DNA of 64,000 nt. It comes from Aquilaria yunnanensis (taxonomy: Eukaryota > Streptophyta > Magnoliopsida > Malvales > Thymelaeaceae). The translations under genes and the position numbers were made by a program. The stretch's first letter is position 1; each line of letters begins with the position of its first letter. Below the pieces are notes generated by a model that had not been told where the DNA came from, made no database searches, and saw nothing but the letters and a program-made list of their open reading frames with translations. Shown in pieces: positions 56,922 to 64,000 of this stretch. The stretch is from assembly GCA_039654915.1 (NCBI GenBank), contig CM077599.1, forward strand, positions 3,164,501 through 3,228,500, written 5' to 3'.

Positions 56922-58773
56922 TGTAGTAACGTGCTTTTTGGGAGTCGCCACCAATCGGTTTACACCTAGGTTGATTGGACACCTAGGTTGATTGGACACC
57001 TAAAAATGGTTTACGAGAGTTCAAGGGGTTTGGGGGTACGGTTACGCTAAAATAACTTTATTCTAGCGCCTAAAATTGGCACCTTAGTTTGATTTTAATT
57101 TTTGTTTTGTTTGCTTCTAATTAATTTGATTAATATCCAAACAATGGATTCTAACCGAACCACCCGGATATGAATTCCTAAAACTTGCTACTTGATTTTT
57201 ATTATGAAATTTTGATATTTCTAAACCATAGATCCCATCGGATCACCTGAATATGGATATTAAACTTAATATATTTTTATCAAAAATTTTAGATAATTGT
57301 TCATCCAAACCATGGATCCTATTGAATCAGCCAAATATGGATCTTGTAATTTACTACCATTCTAAATTCATTCTAGAGTTTTATTAAATCCACACGGAAT
57401 GAATTTTCCTAAGTTTGGTTTTTTTTAGATGCATTATGTAAATCAAATAATTTTTTTTTGATTCGCATTATTTATAAAATTACTTATCTAACCTAGTCCT
57501 ATGATCATACCTAGTGTTAATCTCCAAAACTAAAGTAAAACAAACAGCCGAAGAAAAGAAAAAATATGAATCAATACTGTCAGTGACCACATTGTAACAC
57601 AAAGAATAAGAGGACACTCGAATGAGTAAAAATAAAAAGCTGAGGGGGTAAACATAAATTTTACCGAAAGGGGGTAATTGACTGGATAAGCGAATCAGAA
57701 CCGGGTCGGGTCCGTGGGCCACGTTTCGGATCGTTCTCAATTCTCTGTCCTCCGGGTATGTCGCGGCAAACGACAATCGGGGCTTGGATGAGGGGGCGCC
57801 GGTGACCCTAGGTGAGGCAAAGGCAACGACCGAAGACGACGAGGCGGTGGTAGACGAAGCTCGGAGCGAACGCAAGCAGCTACGGGAAGCCTTCGGGGAC
57901 GGCGGCTTGCGGTCGGACGGAAAGGGGGAGGTGAGCTTGGCAGACTGCAGAGGCTAGAAGCTTTTGGGCAGAGGGTTGGAAGCTTTGAGTCAGAGAACCA
58001 AAGCTTCGAGAGTGGCGGCGGCTTTGGGGAAAAGGTTAGGGTTTCTGGGGAAGAGGGAGGAGAGACAGGGGTTGAATGCTGCAGTTTTCCCTTTTTCGAG
58101 ACTAGAGCTTAGGGTTTCGAATTTCTCTCTTTTTCCTCTTTCAAATGTGACTTATTTATACTAGAGAGACTTTAAAACGTGATTAATAAGGTTTTGAGAG
58201 TTTAAACGTGATCCAAATTAGATTTAAAGAGATTAGGATATAGTCCAACAAAACTCTCCAGCTGCCTATTCTTCCCTAAATTCTGTGAGAATTTCAATTT
58301 TGACCCAAAACTTCTAAGAGTTGTCAGATTAGCCCAAAACTTTGCAAAAATCACCAGATTTTTCTAGAATTCATAAAATTGTCAGATTTGGCTTAAATTC
58401 TCTAAAATTGACAGATTTACCCCAAACTTTTCAATTTTACCTAGAACTTTCTAATAAACCTCAGCTTCCACCCAAACTTTTGCCTTTTGCCTAAACTGAC
58501 CCTGCAAAACCTTCAGGACTCCAAATTAGTACTTAAACTAAATTAACTTCTATTTTGATGCTAAATGACCATTCTAAATTCCTAAAAACTCATAGCACTA
58601 ACAACAATGTAACCTAAAAGTGACAAGACCAACTAACCTTAAAATGACAAAAATGACTCAAATGTTTTGACAACTGACCAAATCACCCTTAAAAATTAAA
58701 ATGCCTCCTAAACTAATTTTCATAACCTAGAACTAAACAAAAGTTAGCACCTGGACAAAATTGGGTGTCAACA
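56922..58773 (-). mobile_element. Second solo LTR of the same family, nested in the CACTA element
   Basis: On the minus strand it starts TGTTGACACCCAATTTTGTC and ends through GGTGGCGACTCC to GTTACTACA; 1,852 bp. TATAC flanks both sides exactly (56917-56921 and 58774-58778). A TATA-like TATAAATAA lies at 58152-58160 on the minus strand. It shares with the 41-43 kb copy the end sequences, the TAGCGCC(T/C)AAAATTGGCACC block and the three internal CCAAACCATGGATCC-type repeats. It lacks the long pyrimidine tract and minisatellite. The minus-strand frame 57875-57480 and the plus-strand frame at 57964-58164 lie in LTR leader sequence and are not genes. Confidence 0.88.
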
Positions 58774-59451
58774 TATACCTAAATATTTTCTATAGGGAAT
58801 TGCCTTAGCGTATTTAGAAATGAAAAATCCAAATTATACTTTTACATTGTCATTTATTTCAATAGGAGCAAACATTTCAGCAGTAATTCATCTTAGTTCC
58901 CTAGTATTTACTATTTCTTTAAGGCATAAATCTTAATATTCAGTACCCGACAAACAAGGTTTAATACCATTAAAATTTTCTAAGCATTAATATAAACCAT
59001 AAACACTAAAATACGATATAGATTTATTCATTTATAAACTATCCAACTTGGACAATCAATGATTTTTAAAGTGAGTCATATTATATATAAAATAACCGCA
59101 GATCATTACAGTTATCCTATATATATACTATTTCTTCCAATATTAAAAATTATTGACAAGCAATCTATGGTTTAACTATATGCATTTGTCCCTCACTTAT
59201 TTATCTTAGAAAAAAATATTAACTTATACCATTTACTACAAAAGCTAAACAAAAATAACTTACCTGTATACTAAGGATTAATGATGTTGAAAATGCAGTA
59301 TGTAGTTAGAGTAAGAAGCACTTGGAGCTAGGAAAGGAGAAGAGAAACGAAGATGAAGAGTAAGAGAATAGGAGAAGAGAGGACAGTAAGTGGTTTTGTT
59401 TGTGAATAGTGACTCCAAAGTGACTGCTAGGGAAAAAATAATTTCACCTAT

Positions 59452-60293
59452 TGTTGACATCCAATTTTGTCTAGGTGCTAATTTTTGTTCTAGGTTAGGA
59501 AAATTGGTTTAAGGGCATTTTTATTTTTAGGGGCAATTTGGTCAATTGTTAGGATATTTGGTTCATTTTTGTCATTTTAGGGTTAGTTGGTCTAGTCACA
59601 TTTAAGTTACATTATTGTTCGTGTTATAAATTTTTAGAAATTAGAATGGTCATCTTGGGTATAAATATGAATCAATTTAGTTTATGTACTAATTTAGAGT
59701 CTTAAAGCTTTTGTAGGGTCAATTTAGGCAAAAAGGATTTTTAGAAGGTTTTAAGAAAAATTGAAAACTATAGGGCAAATATGTGAACTTTATAGAGTTT
59801 TAGGTAAATTTGGTAAATTTATAAAGATTTGGGAAAATCTAGAACATTTTACAAAATTAATTTCACCAAAACTTTGGGTCTGATCAACTGCTTAAGAGTT
59901 TTTGTAGACTTTTATTAGTATTTAGGCCAAATTGTATAATAGGAAATTTAAACCTCTAAAAATTCAGTTTTGATAAGGTTTAACCTGAAAATTTGGCTGT
60001 TAATCACTTCATGACACTTGTACTATAAATAGGAGCCATTATATAAGAAAAATCAGGGCAAAATTTGTAACCCTGAGCTCCGGCAAGAAAAAGGGTAAAA
60101 TTGCAGTTCAGCCCCTTGAATTCGCACAACTTACCTCCCAAAACCCTATCCTTTACCCAAAGTTGCCTTGCCCCTGGTTTCATCCTGGTTATGGTCTTCC
60201 TGCCCGAAGCTCCAACCGTTGCTCTCACCATTGTCACCGACAATATCTTGCCTCCCCTGCTTTGTTCGACCTCGTGCCATCATCTCCAAGGGT
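59452..60293 (+). mobile_element. Third LTR copy, opposite orientation, cut by a copia insertion
   Basis: It starts TGTTGACATCCAATTTTGTC and follows the family sequence on the plus strand, with TATAAATAGGAGCC at about 60024 and the leader phrase AAAACCCTATCCTTTACCCA. Similarity stops at 60293, where the copia LTR begins. The rest should lie beyond the right edge of the window if it is present. The 5' flank is CCTAT. Confidence 0.75.
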
Positions 60294-60528
60294 TGTTAAA
60301 GAATGCAAGTTCGAAGAGAATTGGTACTGCTGAAGAGATACTTTCTTATTAATCTTGATGCATGGAGTTGGCTTATATAGCCTACAGAAAGACGTTTCCT
60401 GACCACGCTTTGCATGCCTAGTTACGTGGTCAACTAAGAAATCAAAACAAAACAGATTTATTCGATCCTAACAGCTAGGAGTAATAACTAAAGGATAAAA
60501 CCAAATCTTAACAGCAACCTACTCAACA
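60294..60528 (-). mobile_element. 3' LTR of a Ty1/copia element
   Basis: A 235 bp LTR. On the minus strand it starts TGTTGAGTAGGTTGCTGTTA and ends CATTCTTTAACA (TG...CA). The next bases are the polypurine tract. The element's body and 5' LTR extend to the right; the 5' LTR is outside the window. Confidence 0.88.
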
Positions 60529-60541
60529 TTTCCTCCTTTAA
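60529..60541 (-). other. Polypurine tract of the copia element
   Basis: On the minus strand TTTAAAGGAGGAAA runs directly into the TG of the 3' LTR. This is the plus-strand priming site expected at this place. Confidence 0.85.
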
Positions 60542-60567
60542 ACTGTTATGTAGTCTTGCAGAACAGT

Positions 60568-63500
60568 TTACTTTGGTACTTCATGCATACCCAGCTGCTC
60601 TCTTAGCTTCAGGAACGTGTCCAGCTTCAAGGCCTTGGTCATTATATCAGCTGCTTGATTTTCTGAGGCACAGTGAACAAGTTGAACAACTCCTTCTTTG
60701 GTGAGATCACGAAGAAAATGAAATCTGACATCAATATGTTTGCTTCTTCCATGTAACACGGGGTTCTTCGAAAGCTTGATAGTTGAACTGTTATCACAAT
60801 ACACCATTGTGCTTGTGGTTTGAGTATGATCGAGAGCTTCTAGAACTCTTTTCATCCAAATTGCTTGACACGCACAGGCGGCAGCAGCTACGAATTCTGC
60901 TTCAGTGGTAGACAAGGTTACAACTGGTTGTTTCTTTGACGACCAGGCTACAGCTCCATTGCCAAGGAAGAACACATAACCGGAGGTGCTCTTCCGATCA
61001 TCTAGATCACCAGCATAGTCGCTGTCAGTGTAGCCAATCAAGCCTCCATCTACACTCCTCTTGTAAAAAATTCCGAAGTCCATGGTTCCCCTTAGATATC
61101 GAAGCACCTTTTTTGCAGCTTGTAGATGTAGTTCTGTGGGATTCTCCATAAACCTGCTTGAAGGTGATGACAGTGATTTTAACTCCCAACTCATCTTTTG
61201 TCAACTTCATTCCTGGTACAATTGGATTCTTGACTGAATTGCTTCCCAACATGCCAAATCTCTCCAGCACATCCCTTGCATACTTTCCTTGACTGATGTA
61301 GATTCCTTCTTCATTTTGTAATACCTCAACTCCAAGGAAATATCGCATTTTTCCAAGATCTGTCATCTCAAACTCGTGCATCATTGATTTCTTAAATGCT
61401 TCAAACATCTCCACATCGTTTCCAGTAAAAATAAGATCATCCACGTATAAGCTAACAATGAGAATATTGTTTCCCAAGTCAGACTTAATAAAAAGAGTGT
61501 GTTCAGATCCGTACCTTACAAAACCCTCCTTTGTGAAGTAGGATTCGATTCGACTGTACCAAGCCCTTGGCGCTCGCTTAAGACCATACAAGGCCTTTCT
61601 CAGCCTGTAGACTTTATGCTCTTCTCCTCTTTTTTCATAGCCTTGAGGTTGATCAACATAAACCTCCTCTGATAACTCACCATATAGGAATGCGCTTTTC
61701 ACATCTAGCTGGAAAATGCTCCAGCCCTTAGTTGCTGCAAGAGCTATTACAATTCTGATGGTATCCCAGCTAGCAACTGGAGCAAACACTTCTTTATAAT
61801 CAATGCCTTGTTCTTGTGCATATCCTTTCGCAACGAGACGAGCCTTGTATTTATCTACTTCACCAAATTCATTGAGTTTGGTTTTGAACACCCATTTTAC
61901 ACCAATTTTCTTGGCACTAACTGGTAAGGTAGTCAACTCCCATGTGCCATTTTTTTCTATAGCTCTTATTTCATGATCCATTGCCTCTCTCCATTTGTTG
62001 TTGTTGACAGCTTCTTGAAATGTAACAGGATCAGCAGTAGCAAGAAACACATTGTTGTCTTCCTCATCTTCAGACAGTCCCAGACCGCCACCACTGACAT
62101 ATTCTTTTAGCCAAGCATGAGTTCTCCTAATCCTCCCTTGATTTGGACTAGGTGAATTCAAGTTTGGCTGCCCTTCTGGATGCGAATTAACTCATTTCTC
62201 ATGTTCGCTGACTTCAGCTTCGCTCTGGTCTAACTTGTCTTTACTTTCTTCTTCATCCCTCCATTCTAACGCAACATGTTTTGTTTCTTCATCATTCTTT
62301 CCCCAGTCCCAGCACTTGGATTCATCAAATACCACGTCTCTGCTCACCACAATTCGTTTAGAGACTAGATTATAGAGTCTGTAGGCCTTGGATTCTGTAC
62401 TCATCCCAAAAAATACACACTAGAAGCTTTTGTCTTCCAATTTTACTCTCTTGCTGTCTGGAATATGTACATGGGCAACACATCCAAACACTCGAAAGTA
62501 ATCGACCGTTGGTTTGATGCCACTCCAGGCCTCCTCTGGAGTTTCGTCTTTCACGGCTGAGGTAGGACTTCGATTCAACACATGCACACACCAGTTGACA
62601 GCTTCTGGCCAGTAAACTTTAGGAACCTTTTTCTCAGATAACATGCACCGAACAGAATTCAATATCGTCCTATTCCGTCGTTCAGCAACCTCGTTTTGTT
62701 GGGGAGTATAGGCTGCTGTTAGCTGCCTTCTAATGCCATGATTCATGCAAAAATTAGTGAATTCAACTGAAGTGAACTCACCTCCTCTGTCTGTACGCAA
62801 ACATTTAATGAAGTTTCCAGTCTCTTTTTCAACTTGTTGTTTGAAGATCTTGAATGCCCCAAAAGCTTCTGATTTCTCACATAAGAAGTAAGTCCATAGT
62901 TTTCGACTGAAATCATCAGTAAAGGTTAATAGATACCTTTTTCCATTGCTCGATGTTGGTGCAATCGGCCCACAGATGTCGGCATGTACTAGTTGAAGTC
63001 TTTGCACCGCCCTCCACAAACTTTTCTTTGGAATGGCCTCTCGATGTTGTTTTCCCACCAGGCAATTAGCGCAAAGTTGCCTTGGAGTTGTAAGAGTGGG
63101 CAATCCTTTCACCATTCTTTTGGATTGCAACTCCTTCAAGCTTTTATAGTTTAGGTGACCATACCTACAGTGCCATAAGTGCGATACTTCTTCTGAGGTT
63201 GTTTGGAAGCACGTAGGGCTATTAGGTAATGTGGAGGCTGACAGTGAGAACATCCGATTTGTGGTCATTCGGGTTTGCATGATCATCCCTAACTTAGGAT
63301 GGAAGAGCTTACACGATCCTTCTTGGATTAGAATGGTAAGTCCCTTCTCTTGAAGCTGCCCAATGCTGAGGAGATTGTTCTTTAACTCTGGTATATAGAA
63401 TACTTCAGTGATTACCCTTGAAATTCCATCAACACTCATTCTTATGCTCCCTTTTCCAGTAACTGCCATTGTAGTATTGTTTCCAAGCTTCACAGTCTGT

Positions 63501-64000
63501 TGAAAACTTTCATCTATTTGGAAAAACCATTTCTTGTCACCACACATGTGATTACTACATCCTGAGTCCAAGAAACATATGTCTTCCTTCTGAGATTCTT
63601 GTAAATCCACATGTGCCATCAGGAGCATCTCATCTTCTTCATTAAGTTCTACATAGTTCGCATTCTTCTCCCAGCTGGGGCACTCATATTGAAAGTGTCC
63701 TAGCTTGTGGCAATTAAAACACTCCACAGTTGCTTTGTTGAAGGTATTTCTTCCTCTGCCACGTCCTCTACCTCTGAATGTTCCACGTCCTCTTCCTCTA
63801 CCGCCATTCTTCTCTTCAGAGGAAACCTTTAAAGCCTGTTCTTCATTGCCATGCACGTGGCTCTTCATTCTCTGCTCATGAACCAGTAGGCTACTCTGTA
63901 ATTCATCAATTGTTAGAGAATCCAGGTCCTTGGATTTTTCCACTGAGCAGACAACGTAGTCAAACTTCTTAGTCATGGATCTCAAGATCTTCTCGATGAT
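60568..64000 (-). pseudogene. Ty1/copia gag-pol, partial and broken
   Basis: Domains appear in copia order (integrase before reverse transcriptase). The first block (63985-62420) has an Arg/Gly-rich gag tail, a CCHC knuckle CFNCHKLGHFQYEC (residues 89-102), the protease FLDSGCSNHM, the integrase zinc region WHCRYGHL..CANCLVGKQHR, and core residues in HADICGPI, LRTDRGGEF and EVAERRNRTI. The second block (62161-61025) has reverse transcriptase with LDVKSAFLYGEL and YVDDLIF. The third (61194-60568) has RNase H with GYTDSDYAGD and TTEAEFVAA. Breaks: a stop at about 62417-62419, another at about 62189-62191, and a deletion with frame change near 61150-61170 that removes the conserved segment joining reverse transcriptase to RNase H. 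The usual integrase QQNG is QQNE. The N-terminal gag lies beyond the window. Confidence 0.92.

Larger units (their letters stand above)
49111..59451 (-). mobile_element. Large decayed CACTA (En/Spm) element, 3' end and body
   Basis: The terminus CACTACAATGGAGAAATAG is at 49111. It is followed by typical subterminal repeats in both orientations to about 49.46 kb (GTGACTGAA, GTGACCGAATA, ATTCAGTCAC), and similar motifs recur at 52.72-52.88 kb. Two coding remnants on the minus strand lie in the order expected of En/Spm: a TNP2-type transposase (56448-53106), then a second gene with a Ptta/En/Spm-like segment (about 51.4-50.9 kb). The 5' end is not seen. Sequence up to 59451, where another LTR begins, is treated as part of it, with GTGACT motifs near 59.41-59.43 kb. 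A solo LTR (56922-58773) is nested inside. Confidence 0.65.

Noticed and set aside
57480..57875. 131-codon minus-strand frame as a gene
   Set aside because: It lies inside the second solo LTR, in leader-like sequence downstream of its TATA box.
1..64000. An undescribed biological system (defence, biosynthetic cluster or similar)
   Set aside because: The seven genes belong to unrelated known families with positions explained by ancestry, and everything else reads as transposons, pseudogenes or AT-rich spacer.

Overview
This is nuclear DNA from a flowering plant, most likely a eudicot. It is AT-rich, its genes have short GT-AG introns and plant-specific families, and more than half of the window is transposons and their decayed remains. 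The species cannot be named from the sequence. I found no bacterial-type operon, CRISPR array, tRNA or rRNA gene.

Region 1-9.8 kb has no intact gene. It holds LTR-like non-coding DNA, a decayed ACC-oxidase pseudogene (4.2-5.3 kb), a broken unknown coding remnant on the minus strand (5.7-6.7 kb), and a Mutator-like terminal-inverted-repeat element with target duplication (7.30-8.70 kb).

Seven plausible genes lie between 9.8 and 39.8 kb: tetraspanin TET2 (+), a SAM-dependent methyltransferase-like protein (-), cytidine deaminase CDA1 (+), a PRA1-F membrane protein (-), a small EMB2752-like protein (-), a chloroplast atypical thioredoxin of the ACHT1/2 type (-), and a membrane-anchored nucleotide pyrophosphatase/phosphodiesterase (-). 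From memory, their order matches two paralogous Arabidopsis segments (At2g19570-19580 and At4g29590-29700), so this looks like one unfractionated ancestral block. They are neighbours by descent, not a pathway. The 12.7 kb between the methyltransferase and CDA1 is filled with fold-back and Mutator-like elements, one ending about 190 bp before the CDA1 start codon. A hAT element with intact ends and target duplication lies 233 bp upstream of the thioredoxin gene.

Region 39.8-64 kb is transposon-dominated: a degraded TIR element, a 2.48 kb solo LTR with perfect 5-bp target duplication, a 443 bp Mutator-like MITE with perfect 9-bp duplication, a large decayed CACTA (En/Spm) element starting at 49.11 kb, a second solo LTR of the same family inserted in the CACTA, a third LTR copy in opposite orientation, and inside that a Ty1/copia element running off the right edge with broken gag-pol. 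The insertion order can be read from the nesting.

I found no convincing undescribed biological system. The most useful observations are the conserved gene block, the homopolymer-encoded polyproline loop and lost cysteine in TET2, the elements with exact target duplications, and the nested CACTA/LTR/copia stack.
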